Positions 8,304-16,089 of a stretch of DNA of 64,000 nucleotides are shown piece after piece. The position numbers and the translations under genes were made by a program. A model generated the notes under the pieces. That model was not told where the DNA came from. It was given only the letters and a program-made list of their open reading frames with translations, and made no database searches. The DNA comes from CAYOSF01 sp964406605 (GTDB lineage: Bacteria; Chloroflexota; Dehalococcoidia; DSTF01; RBG-16-68-14), in assembly GCA_964406605.1 (NCBI GenBank), contig CAYOSF010000002.1:248001-312000 (forward strand), given 5' to 3'. Positions within the stretch are counted from its first letter, which is position 1, and each line of letters starts with the position of its first letter.

Positions 8304-8350
8304 GTCAGTCTTGACGCGGTGATTATACCGTGGCCGCGCGAGGCCGTCCA
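8304..8350 (-). promoter_or_regulatory. Promoter and dyad for the nifDKHB-like operon
   Basis: The minus strand carries TGGACG (8345-8350), a 17-base spacer and a perfect TATAAT (8322-8327). The predicted start is about 20-25 bases before the GTG of the nifD-like gene. A dyad GTCA-N4-TGAC (8304-8315) overlaps the predicted transcription start, which is a typical repressor position. The binding protein is unknown. The rest of the roughly 275-base gap to the upstream activator gene holds no supported gene. Confidence 0.5.
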
Positions 8351-8567
8351 CGTGAGCGGCGCTCCAGGGGACCCGAGGCGGAACGTGAGGGTGAGCGAGG
8401 CCCAGTCGTGCCCTTTGCCCACGCGAATGGAAGCAAGACGGCCCACCCCGTTAGTCTGGGCGACGCATGTGGCCGGCAGATCATGGTTCGCGGCCACAAC
8501 GGTCGATACTGCCTGGATCGGTGCTGCGCCGACCCTGCGTCTCAGCGCCTCGCGTCCCAGATAGCCC

Positions 8568-9308
8568 TCAGCCCGATGCCAGAAGCGCCGCTCCCAGGGC
8601 ACCGACGATCTGCGGCTGCTCCGGAACGGTCAGGCCAACGTCCAATTTGCGGGCCAGCAACCGCCTCAGACAGACGTTGAGCGCCCCGCCGCCGGCAAAC
8701 ACCGTGCGCTCCTTCGGGTCGATCCTGCGTGCCATCGCCGCGATGCGGGTGGCAACGGCGTCGTGCAGGCCCAGGGCTATCGCCCGGCTGTCCTCGCCGC
8801 GAGCGATGAGCGAGACGACCTCCGATTCGGCGAAGACCGTGCAGAGGCTGTTCACAGGCGTCATGCTGTCGGCGCTCAAGGCATGCTCGCCCAAGCGGCC
8901 GATGTCCAGCTCGAGCGCGCCGGCCATCACCTCGAGGAATCTTCCCGTACCTGCCGCGCAGCGATCGTTCATCTCAAATCGCCGCACGTTCCCGTCCTCG
9001 GAGAGCAGGGCCGCCTTGCAGTCCTGCCCTCCCACATCGATGACGGTGCGGCAGTCCGGATGGAGGTATCGAGCGCCCACGGCGTACGCAGTGATCTCAG
9101 ACACGACCTCGTCGGCGAATGTGGATGCGGCCAGATGCCGGCCGTACCCAGTGGCCACGACTCGGTCGTAGCTCTTGCCCTCAAGGAGCCGCCCACACCG
9201 AGACAGGGGGCTGGCCCCGGTATCGATGATCGTGGAATCCTTCAACCCGTCGTCGAACTCGACGAGCACGATCGTGCGGGAACCGATGTCTACGCCAGCG
9301 TGCGTCAT
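8568..9308 (-). CDS. BadF/HgdC-type ATPase activator (archerase) of the double-cubane reductase
   Basis: A 246-residue ASKHA-fold ATPase of the 2-hydroxyacyl-CoA dehydratase activator family. Nucleotide-binding motifs are DIGSRT near the N-terminus, VATGYGR and DVGGQD. The bridging-cluster cysteines are Cys117 in NDRCAAGTGR and Cys156 in SLCTVFAESE. Their spacing of 39 is the same as in the Acidaminococcus activator. By family knowledge the homodimer holds one [4Fe-4S] cluster and uses ATP to push a low-potential electron onto its partner. Its ATG overlaps the stop of the upstream reductase (ATGA), so the two are surely co-translated. The short length is typical of the HgdC and DCCP-R group. 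Confidence 0.92.
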   Translation of the reverse strand: MTHAGVDIGSRTIVLVEFDDGLKDSTIIDTGASPLSRCGRLLEGKSYDRVVATGYGRHLAASTFADEVVSEITAYAVGARYLHPDCRTVIDVGGQDCKAALLSEDGNVRRFEMNDRCAAGTGRFLEVMAGALELDIGRLGEHALSADSMTPVNSLCTVFAESEVVSLIARGEDSRAIALGLHDAVATRIAAMARRIDPKERTVFAGGGALNVCLRRLLARKLDVGLTVPEQPQIVGALGAALLASG

Positions 9309-10579
9309 CGCCGGATCATCTCCAAGAAGGCGTCCACCCTCGTCTTGATCTGTCCCGCGTCCTCGTCGCTGTAGTCAGTCTCTATCCGGAGGAAGGGGAT
9401 GGCCGCTGTCGCCAGCGCCTTCTCGACCTTGGCCGCCTCGTTGGCGAACGTGTGGCAGAACTGGAGGTTGTAGTGCACCACCCCATCCACCGACCATTCC
9501 TTCGCGAGCGTGAGAATGTCTCGGATTCGCTCGTCATTAGGGGTGAAGCAGGCGCAATGGGTCTCGAGTTGCCGGTCCGTAATAGCTTCGATCTGTTCCT
9601 TCAGAGTGCCGTCGTTTTCACGTGAGAGATAGCTGAAGTAGCGCGTTCCTGTACAGGACTCCTCTCCTACGACCATCGCGCCGCTGCTTTCGAGGATTCC
9701 GTGAAGTTTCCAGTTGGGGATAGCCATAGGGCTTCCGCTGACCAGGATGCGAGGGGCATCCAACGAAGCTGCGCCCCAGCCCCCTGCGATCCTGGCGTCC
9801 AGTTCATCACACAGGAGATTGACCTTCTCCGTGAAGCGTACGACGTCATCGTAGAAAGACACCTGGGTCACCAAGAGAGCGTCCAGCCCGCTGATCGGCG
9901 CTGGCCGCGCCCTGCGGGCGTTGTGCAGTCGTTGCAGGGCCCGGCGCTTTGCCTCCACCAGGGCGGTGGCCTCTACCAGCCTCTCCGCGGTTACGCTGAC
10001 CCCGGTCTGTGCCTCCAACCGCGCCTTGAGACCGTCCAGCTCCTGCAGGAATAGCGCTCGCCCCAGCGACGTCTTCTTCTGGGGCACCTCCATAACGTGC
10101 ACGGGGTGATGCTCCGCAAGGAGTTCGTACATCTTCTTCTTGCCGTCACAAGTGGTCTCGCCAACGACGAAGTCGCTAGCCTGCACGTAGGGACAAGTGC
10201 GGCCGACCTTGAAGCCGAAGGACGATTTGATGAGCGCACAGGTATTGCGGGGCAGCACGCCCTCGGCGTCGGAGATTGAGAACTGCGTGCCTGCACAGAG
10301 GCCCACCGGTATGGCGCCCGCCGCGATGACCAAGTCCTCAGGCACGAAGACGCAGTAGAGTCCTATCACGCTGCCCCCACGGGCTTTGTGCTCCATGAGT
10401 TCCTTCACTCTCAACCCGTGGATCTCCGACACGACGAAGTTGAAGTAGTCCATCGCCCCAGGTCGATTCTCCTGACCGAGGAAGGTGCTCTCGTAGATTC
10501 CCGGAAGAGCGTGCAGCAAGATGTCGTGCTTCTCCAGATCGAGATCCAGTTCAGACCACATAGATTGGTAGTTGTCCAT
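9305..10579 (-). CDS. Double-cubane-cluster type reductase (HgdB/BcrC superfamily)
   Basis: A 424-residue protein of the 2-hydroxyacyl-CoA dehydratase/benzoyl-CoA reductase superfamily. It is encoded as one subunit beside its activator, which matches the DCCP/YjiM-like class rather than the two-subunit dehydratases. Conserved cysteines include Cys76 (YCVFVPEDL), Cys95 (GLCAG), Cys114, Cys129, Cys144 (ETTCDGKKK), Cys309 (EESCTGTRYF), Cys342/344 (HCACFTPND) and Cys375 (NLQFCHTFA). The characterised DCCP holds an [Fe8S9] double cubane and reduces acetylene, azide and hydrazine with ATP. AGGAGG precedes the ATG. Substrate specificity here cannot be read from sequence. Confidence 0.85.
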   Translation of the reverse strand: MDNYQSMWSELDLDLEKHDILLHALPGIYESTFLGQENRPGAMDYFNFVVSEIHGLRVKELMEHKARGGSVIGLYCVFVPEDLVIAAGAIPVGLCAGTQFSISDAEGVLPRNTCALIKSSFGFKVGRTCPYVQASDFVVGETTCDGKKKMYELLAEHHPVHVMEVPQKKTSLGRALFLQELDGLKARLEAQTGVSVTAERLVEATALVEAKRRALQRLHNARRARPAPISGLDALLVTQVSFYDDVVRFTEKVNLLCDELDARIAGGWGAASLDAPRILVSGSPMAIPNWKLHGILESSGAMVVGEESCTGTRYFSYLSRENDGTLKEQIEAITDRQLETHCACFTPNDERIRDILTLAKEWSVDGVVHYNLQFCHTFANEAAKVEKALATAAIPFLRIETDYSDEDAGQIKTRVDAFLEMIRR

Positions 10580-11145
10580 CGAACCCTCCTGTAGGGAATA
10601 GGCAGATTGGGAAACGGATGCGTGAAACGCATTCTCTGAGTCGTATGGCTGCGGGCCGCGAGACCAAGCCGCGAATGCGCGTCGCGTTTGAGGGCTCTCT
10701 CGTGCAGACAGCGCGAGAGGCCAACGGGCCGGCTCAGACTAACAACAGGCCAGTGGTGCGATGGAGCAGTTCAGTCCGCCGAGGGATACCCTCAGAAAGT
10801 GGAGGTGCTGCTCAGCGCAGCGAGGCCGGAGGCTATTCGAGCAGATGACTGGCGCAGACCCTGCGTCAGGCCCCTACGGCGCTCCGGCCGGGCTCACGTG
10901 AAGCCGGTACGTATCAGCCAGGTCATCGCCATCGCCTCCTTCCCTCCAGGTATCGAGCGGCCCGGGCCGCCTCCAACACGGACCGCTCACAGTGTAGGTC
11001 CGGCTGACGGAGGAGTCAACCGAGTCTTCGCGGGCGAGTGCCTCCATGAGAAGGTCGATCAAGTGAGAGGCCAACTCATCGACTGCCGCCCTCATGTCTT
11101 GGCCGTCTCATCAGAGGATGGCAGAGAGCGCGCACGGCGGCGCGC
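10580..11145 (-). other. Leader/intergenic region between importer and reductase genes
   Basis: This holds 566 bases between co-oriented genes. A perfect inverted repeat ATGCGT-GAA-ACGCAT sits at 10618-10632, about 40 bases before the reductase ATG. A weak minus-strand reading frame (10874-11095, 73 residues, starting MRAAVDELASHLIDLL) has a plausible helical start but a poor ribosome site and an uncharacteristic tail, so I do not call it a gene. No strong promoter stands out, although the gap length suggests that one exists. Confidence 0.4.
10618..10632. promoter_or_regulatory. Perfect palindrome upstream of the double-cubane reductase gene
   Basis: ATGCGT and ACGCAT are exact reverse complements around a 3-base GAA centre. 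Location about 40 bases before the reductase start fits an operator or activator site. No known regulator consensus was matched. Confidence 0.35.
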
Positions 11146-12024
11146 CTAGTGGGGCGAGGGCTGACCCTCGGAATCCGGCAAGCTCGGCTCCTCGTCGTCC
11201 GGCACTGTCTCCTCGACGCCCGCATCGCGGGGCCTGGCCTCAGCCTGATCCACCACTGAGTAGGGGAAGGGGATCTTACGGTTCGTCGTCGGGTGGGCCT
11301 TCAGTTCCGCCTCGACGCCGAACACCTCCCGGATCAGTTCCACCGTCAGGACTTCCTCGGTCGGGCCTTTGCCGACGACACGACCCTGGCTCATAGCGAT
11401 GACACGCTGGCAGTACATGGATGTCAGCCAGAGGTCATGCATGGACATCAGAACGGTGACGCCGTGCTGCTGCAACCTCGACAAAAGGCCCAGCAGTTCG
11501 AACTGGTGGGCGACATCGAGGAAGGCAGTCGGCTCGTCCATGAGGAGAATATCTGGACGCTGGGCAAGGGCCATGGCCGTCCACGCCCGCCGCAGCTCGC
11601 CGTGCGATAGGTTCCGGATATGTCTCCCCCTGAGCGAGGTCAGCCTCATTGCATCGATCGCCCACTCTACCGCCTCCCGGTCGGCCTTAGCGTCCCGATG
11701 GAGCAACGTCTGATGCGGAAACCGGCCGCGGTGAACTAGTTCCTCGACCGAGAGGTCCGGCGCACCGTCGAGGTTCTGGCCAACGAAGGCGAGCTTCCTT
11801 GCCACGTACCGCCCCGGCAGGCTGTGCAGCACCTCGCCGTCGAGAAGGACCATGCCACGCTGTGGTTTCAGGTTCCTGCTGAGCGCCTTGAGCAACGTCG
11901 ACTTGCCTGCGCCGTTCGGCCCGATCAGCCCGGTCGTGACGCGTTCCTCAATCGCGAGATCGACTCCCTCGATGCGGAAGCCGTTGCCATAGCCGGCAGT
12001 CAGGTTGCGTGCTTCCAGTCTCAT
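11146..12024 (-). CDS. ABC transporter ATPase, FecE/BtuD type
   Basis: A 292-residue ATP-binding subunit. The Walker A motif GPNGAGKST is at residues 35-43, the Q-loop is in FVGQNLDG, and Walker B is ILLMDEPTAF. The signature motif is LSHGELRR, a variant of LSGGQ. It has an acidic C-terminal tail of about 30 residues beyond the usual domain. Its ATG overlaps the permease stop (ATGA). With the upstream permease and lipoprotein it forms a type II importer for a metal chelate, haem or cobalamin-like ligand. The position directly upstream of two Fe-S reductase systems suggests supply of iron or another metal, which is inference. Confidence 0.88.
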   Translation of the reverse strand: MRLEARNLTAGYGNGFRIEGVDLAIEERVTTGLIGPNGAGKSTLLKALSRNLKPQRGMVLLDGEVLHSLPGRYVARKLAFVGQNLDGAPDLSVEELVHRGRFPHQTLLHRDAKADREAVEWAIDAMRLTSLRGRHIRNLSHGELRRAWTAMALAQRPDILLMDEPTAFLDVAHQFELLGLLSRLQQHGVTVLMSMHDLWLTSMYCQRVIAMSQGRVVGKGPTEEVLTVELIREVFGVEAELKAHPTTNRKIPFPYSVVDQAEARPRDAGVEETVPDDEEPSLPDSEGQPSPH

Positions 12025-13004
12025 GTCCTGGCTCGGATCAGGTACAAGAGAAACGGAGCGCCGATGGCCGCGGTGACGATCCCGAGCGGGATCTCGACCG
12101 GCGCCTGTACTACGCGCGCGAACAGATCAGCGTAGACCACGAGCGAAGCGCCGAGAATCACGGAGAGCGGCAGGAGGGTGCGGTGGTCGTCACCGGTGAG
12201 GAAGCGAGTAATATGCGGGATGACCAGCCCGACGAAGGCCACCATCCCTGCGACACTCACCGCCGCCCCCGCCAGCAGCGCCGCGATGCCAACGGCGAAC
12301 AGCCGCGTCCTCTCTACGTTGAGGCCCAGGGACTGGGCGGTCTCGTCGCCCAAGGCAAGCACGTTCATGCTTCGTGACAGCAGTATGGCGCCGCACACTC
12401 CCACCACCACGTAGGGCCACACCACCCGCAGGTCGTCCCAACCTCGCCCGAAGAGGCCTCCCGCCAGCCATGAAAGCGCGGCCTGAGTCATCAGGTTGGA
12501 CGTCACCAGCACCATGGTCGTTCCTGCCGTGAGGAGAGAAGCGACGGCCACGCCGGCCAGGGCCAGCCGCAGCGGCGAGACGCCTCCCCGCCACGACATG
12601 CCGTAGACGACAGCGGCGCCGACCATCGAGCCGCCGAACGCGACCGGTGCCACGAAATGGTCGGGGAAGTCCGCGGACGCTCGGATGGCGATGCTCGCCG
12701 CCAGACCGCCGCCCGCTGTCAGGCCGAGGATATGGGGATCGGCCAGCGGGTTGCGCGTGACTCCCTGAAGCAGCCCGCCGGACACGGCCAGGGCCGCGCC
12801 CACCACGACGGCCAGCAATACCCGCGGCAGCCGCAGGTCCCACACAATGATCCGCGCCACCGCATCGTCACGGTCCAGCAGCCCATCCAGGACGCGACTC
12901 GGCCCCAGGTCCACCGCTCCCAGTGAGATGCCGAGGGCCAGCCCGATGACAAGTAGGATCGTAGGGCATCCCCAAACGAGCAGTGTCTTGACGAAGCGTG
13001 GCAC
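12021..13004 (-). CDS. ABC transporter permease, FecCD/BtuC family
   Basis: A 327-residue, roughly ten-helix membrane protein. Family landmarks include LRLPRVLLAVVVGAALAVSG, GVTRNPLADPHILG and the C-terminal GLVIPHITRFLTGDDHR (the ATPase-contacting loop). Length is normal. It starts at GTG 13004, 41 bases after the binding-protein stop, and overlaps the ATPase gene by four bases. The transported chelate cannot be told from the permease alone. Confidence 0.9.
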   Translation of the reverse strand: MPRFVKTLLVWGCPTILLVIGLALGISLGAVDLGPSRVLDGLLDRDDAVARIIVWDLRLPRVLLAVVVGAALAVSGGLLQGVTRNPLADPHILGLTAGGGLAASIAIRASADFPDHFVAPVAFGGSMVGAAVVYGMSWRGGVSPLRLALAGVAVASLLTAGTTMVLVTSNLMTQAALSWLAGGLFGRGWDDLRVVWPYVVVGVCGAILLSRSMNVLALGDETAQSLGLNVERTRLFAVGIAALLAGAAVSVAGMVAFVGLVIPHITRFLTGDDHRTLLPLSVILGASLVVYADLFARVVQAPVEIPLGIVTAAIGAPFLLYLIRART

Positions 13005-13045
13005 GCGTATGCGGGCGGGTCCCGCTACTCTGGCCTCCGCGTGAC

Positions 13046-14068
13046 TCAGAGACCAAGCTCCTCCGGATAGAGCAGCGTCGCCAGCCTCTCCAGTGCCTGG
13101 TCCACGCGAGGGCCGGGTGCCTGGAGAAAGATCTCGGCATCGATTTCCGCTACCCGACCGTTCTGTACCGCCGGCACTTCAGCCCAGGCAGGGTTCGCGG
13201 AGAGCGACTCGGTGATCGTGCCCCCGGGACCGGCCGTGATGGCGAGCACCACGTCCGGGGCCGACGTCAGGATGGCTTCCAGGCTCAGCTTGGTGTAGCC
13301 GGGGAACGGCCCCTCGTCCGGCGCGCCGGCAGCGACGTTCTTGCCTCCGAGCAAGTCAACCAAGTTCCCAACGTAGGACTCCGGTTTGGCCGCGTAGAAG
13401 TCGTCGGCGGTGCCGTTGAGAATAAGCACGGTCGGCCCCTCCGCAGGCAGAACGTCCTGCAAGTGCGTGAGCAAGACCTCCAAGCTACCTGCCGCCTCCT
13501 CGGCCTCAGCCGAATGATCCAACACTTGGCCGACGAGTCTCAGACCCGCCACCACGTCGTCGAAGCTCTGGGCGCCGGCGTACAGCACGGGGACGCCCAG
13601 GGCCTCCAGGTTCCCCACCAACTGCGGCTGGAGGACGCTGTCGGCGATGATCAGATCCGGAGCTTCCGTCACTACCAGCTCGAGATTTGGCTGGTAGGAC
13701 GGACCGATATCGACCGCCGAGGTTGCTGCCTCCGGGTAGGTCACCGTCGAAGACCGCGTCAGGCTGGTGCCGCCCACGGCGTACACGTACTCGACGGTCG
13801 TCGGGCTGAGAGCAGCGACCGCGGTGGGGGCCGAGTCGATGGTGACGCTTCGTCCCAGCATGTCGGTCACCGTCAGAGGGTACTCCGTGCCGGCAACCGG
13901 TGACTCGGCGGTCGGAGTCTCGATCTCCGAGAGAGTTGCAGTCGGCGACGGGGACTCCTCCCCGTTGTCGCCACATGCGACCGCAAGCATGGCCAGGACG
14001 ACGCCAAAGCCAAGGAGTGTTCGCGCTAGAGGTATGTGCACTTCCATCTGCCCCCTTACAAAGCTCAT
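13046..14068 (-). CDS. Lipoprotein metal-chelate/cobalamin-type substrate-binding protein
   Basis: A 340-residue periplasmic-binding-protein type 2 family lipoprotein. The signal ends in the lipobox LAVAC, followed by a Ser/Thr/Pro/Glu-rich tether. The binding domain begins at PLTVTDMLGRSVTI and includes the typical APDLIIAD and LGVPVLY segments of the FecB/BtuF class. An internal ATG at 14047, preceded by AAGGGGG, is an equally good start. A TACAAT -10 lies at 14090-14095. First gene of the importer set. Ligand residues for haem, siderophore or cobalamin are not recognisable by eye. Confidence 0.85.
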   Translation of the reverse strand: MSFVRGQMEVHIPLARTLLGFGVVLAMLAVACGDNGEESPSPTATLSEIETPTAESPVAGTEYPLTVTDMLGRSVTIDSAPTAVAALSPTTVEYVYAVGGTSLTRSSTVTYPEAATSAVDIGPSYQPNLELVVTEAPDLIIADSVLQPQLVGNLEALGVPVLYAGAQSFDDVVAGLRLVGQVLDHSAEAEEAAGSLEVLLTHLQDVLPAEGPTVLILNGTADDFYAAKPESYVGNLVDLLGGKNVAAGAPDEGPFPGYTKLSLEAILTSAPDVVLAITAGPGGTITESLSANPAWAEVPAVQNGRVAEIDAEIFLQAPGPRVDQALERLATLLYPEELGL

Positions 14069-14089
14069 AGCCGGTTTGCCACCATTGTC

Positions 14090-14095
14090 ATTGTA
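14090..14095 (-). promoter_or_regulatory. -10 element (TACAAT) for the chelate importer
   Basis: Minus-strand TACAAT lies 22 bases before the ATG at 14068, with no convincing -35. It lies in the 255-base divergent region shared with the amino-acid importer promoter. I found no riboswitch here, in particular no B12-box. Confidence 0.35.
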
Positions 14096-14255
14096 GGTGC
14101 GCGCGGCCTGAGCGCGGAAGACGGATGCATTCCGCGATGCGAGGTTTGCCTAGAAAACGCGCGCAGCGTAGAGACGGCGGGGCGCGTGTGAGGCAGGCAG
14201 GGAGACGCGGGCTGGGCCGGCCGTGACCAACAGCGTCTAACGTTCTCCAGGCGAA

Positions 14256-14283
14256 TTGACGCTAGCGGTAGCGGGTATATAAT
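14256..14283 (+). promoter_or_regulatory. Promoter of the amino-acid ABC importer
   Basis: TTGACG (14256-14261), a 16-base spacer and TATAAT (14278-14283) form a near-consensus sigma-70-type promoter 40 bases before the ATG of the binding-protein gene. Confidence 0.65.
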
Positions 14284-14323
14284 GCGTCCTAGCTGAAGCT
14301 TGCCTCTAGCAAGGAGGGAGGGA

Positions 14324-15202
14324 ATGTCACAGATGAGTTTGCCTAGGAAGCTGCTACTGCTTGGTGCGATGGCCTTCGCCGCCGTGCTGTTGTTCGCAGC
14401 ATGCGGCGACAACGGAGAGAAAGAAGAGCCCGCGGCCACAGCCACCACGGGCGCAGATGAGACGCCTGCCGGGATCGACATCTCGGGCGTCCCCGAGCTT
14501 GAGGATGGGAAGCTCACGATAGGCTCCGACATCTCGTACGCTCCCATGGAGTACTACGAGGAGGGCACCGAGACCGCCACAGGCTTGGACATCGACATCG
14601 GCACGGCAATCGCAGACGCATTGGGCGTGGAGGTCGAGTTCGTCAACACCGGCTGGGATGGCATCATCCCCGCTCTCAACACTGAGGACTTCGACGCGAT
14701 CATGTCGGCAATGACGATAACCGACGAGAGGCAGCAGGAGATCGACTTCGTGCCGTATCTGAGCGTAGGCTCGGGAATCCTGGTGCCCACCGGCAACCCG
14801 GATAATATCGCCGGCCTCGAGGACCTGTGCGGGCTCACTGTGGCGGTGCAGGTGGCCACGATTCAGGCGGATCTCGCGAACCAGCAGAGCGAGCAATGCG
14901 ACGAGCCGATCAATGTCGTCACCTTCGACACCAACCCCCTGGCCGTAGAAGACCTCCGAACTGGTGGTGCCGACGCCAACATGGCCGACTACCCTGTGGC
15001 GTTCCTGGACGCCCAGGAATCGGGCGGCGACCTCGAGGTGATCCAAGTCCAAGTCGATCCCGAGCCCTACGGCATCGGCGTGCGGAAGGACTCCACAGCG
15101 TTGCAGGACGTGCTGAACCAGGCCGTAGCGGCGATCAAGGCCAATGGCCAGTACGACAGCATCCTGGCGAAGTGGGAGCTTGAATCGGCTGCCTTGCCGT
15201 AG
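14324..15202 (+). CDS. Polar amino-acid ABC transporter binding lipoprotein
   Basis: A lipoprotein of about 292 residues in the SBP family 3 (glutamine/arginine/cystine type). A signal with lipobox LLFAAC is followed by an Ala/Thr-rich tether and the domain start LTIGSDISYAPMEYYEEG. Later motifs are TGLDIDIGTAIADALG, DAIMSAMTITDERQQEIDF and YGIGVRKDS. The frame opens further upstream, but ATG 14324 directly follows AAGGAGGGAGGG and is preferred. Permease and ATPase follow in the same direction. Specificity is uncertain: the expected Arg/Asp ligand positions fit an L-amino acid but do not say which. Confidence 0.9.
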   Translation: MSQMSLPRKLLLLGAMAFAAVLLFAACGDNGEKEEPAATATTGADETPAGIDISGVPELEDGKLTIGSDISYAPMEYYEEGTETATGLDIDIGTAIADALGVEVEFVNTGWDGIIPALNTEDFDAIMSAMTITDERQQEIDFVPYLSVGSGILVPTGNPDNIAGLEDLCGLTVAVQVATIQADLANQQSEQCDEPINVVTFDTNPLAVEDLRTGGADANMADYPVAFLDAQESGGDLEVIQVQVDPEPYGIGVRKDSTALQDVLNQAVAAIKANGQYDSILAKWELESAALP

Positions 15203-15228
15203 CCAGGTAGAAACAGCGACGTCGTACT

Positions 15229-15261
15229 GCGGCCCTCGGGCGGTTTCGGCCCGAGGGCCGC
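15229..15261 (+). other. Intercistronic stem-loop between binding protein and permease genes
   Basis: A perfect 13-bp stem, GCGGCCCTCGGGC with GCCCGAGGGCCGC, has a 7-base loop. No T tract follows. By analogy with other importers, such a structure protects the binding-protein message and reduces permease expression, or terminates transcription partially. Confidence 0.55.
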
Positions 15262-15289
15262 AGCGTCAGCTTGCGTTGCGAAGGGCCGA

Positions 15290-16054
15290 ATGATGGAAGA
15301 GCTGCTGGAGGTCAGATTCGACCTCGGTACGGTGCGCGAGTTCCTCTTCCACCCCATTATCCTTCGAGGCCTTCTGGAGACCCTCAAGATCTCCGTCGTG
15401 GCAATGGTATTGGGAATCGTGCTCGGCACAGTACTGGGGGTCATGCGGGTATCCCGCAACCCTTTTGCATCCGGGTCCGCCAGCCTCTATGTCTGGTTCT
15501 GGCGGGCTACGCCGGTCGTCCTTCAACTCCTGATCATGTACTTCGGCATGCGTCAGGTGTTCGACAACGAGCTGTTTCGCGACAACTGGACCCGCTGGCG
15601 GGTCGCGGTACTCACGTTCGGCCTCAACGAGGCCGCCTACATGGCAGAGATCGTGCGCAGCGGCATCCAGTCCGTCGAGTCGGGCCAGATGGACGCAGCC
15701 AAGAGCGTCGGCATGACCAACCTGCAGGCGATCCGGCGTGTGATCCTCCCGCAGGCCTTCCGCGTCATGGTGCCGCCCACGGGCAATGAGTTCATCGCGA
15801 TGCTCAAGAACACATCGGTGGCCTTCGCGATAGCGGTGGTCGAGCTCACAAATGCAGCGAAGATACAATCCGCCCGCAACTTCAAGGTCATGGAGCTCTA
15901 TTGCGTCGCTGCATTCTGGTACCTGGTAGTCGTCACCGTCTTTAGCTTCCTCCAGGCCGAGGTGGAGCGACTGCTGGCCGCGGGAGAACGGGATCAGCCG
16001 GAGACGCTCTTCTCTCGGGCAATCTCTGTCGTTGGAGGCCGCCGAGGTGTTTGA
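15290..16054 (+). CDS. Polar amino-acid ABC transporter permease
   Basis: A 254-residue inner-membrane permease of the HisMQ/GlnP family. The first helix region is GLLETLKISVVAMVLGIVLG. The conserved coupling motif is NEAAYMAEIVRSGIQSVESGQ, followed by AAKSVGMTNLQAIRRVILPQA. Only one permease gene is present, so it probably acts as a homodimer. The start ATG follows AAGGGCCG. It sits between the binding-protein gene, from which it is separated by a stem-loop, and the ATPase. Confidence 0.92.
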   Translation: MMEELLEVRFDLGTVREFLFHPIILRGLLETLKISVVAMVLGIVLGTVLGVMRVSRNPFASGSASLYVWFWRATPVVLQLLIMYFGMRQVFDNELFRDNWTRWRVAVLTFGLNEAAYMAEIVRSGIQSVESGQMDAAKSVGMTNLQAIRRVILPQAFRVMVPPTGNEFIAMLKNTSVAFAIAVVELTNAAKIQSARNFKVMELYCVAAFWYLVVVTVFSFLQAEVERLLAAGERDQPETLFSRAISVVGGRRGV

Positions 16055-16089
16055 GAAGCGCTCGCTGGTGGCCCTAGAATAGAGACGTC

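Noticed and set aside
6862..8322. Long plus-strand frame opposite the nifD-like gene
   Set aside because: Shadow of the conserved NifD-like gene; its His/Arg-rich translation matches no family.
10874..11095. 73-residue minus-strand reading frame between importer and reductase
   Set aside because: Only the first third looks coding-like. The ribosome site is poor and the tail is low-quality, so it is kept as a note only.
14069..14255. Cobalamin riboswitch before the BtuFCD-like importer
   Set aside because: No B12-box-like sequence was found on the minus strand, and the region is too short for a full riboswitch.
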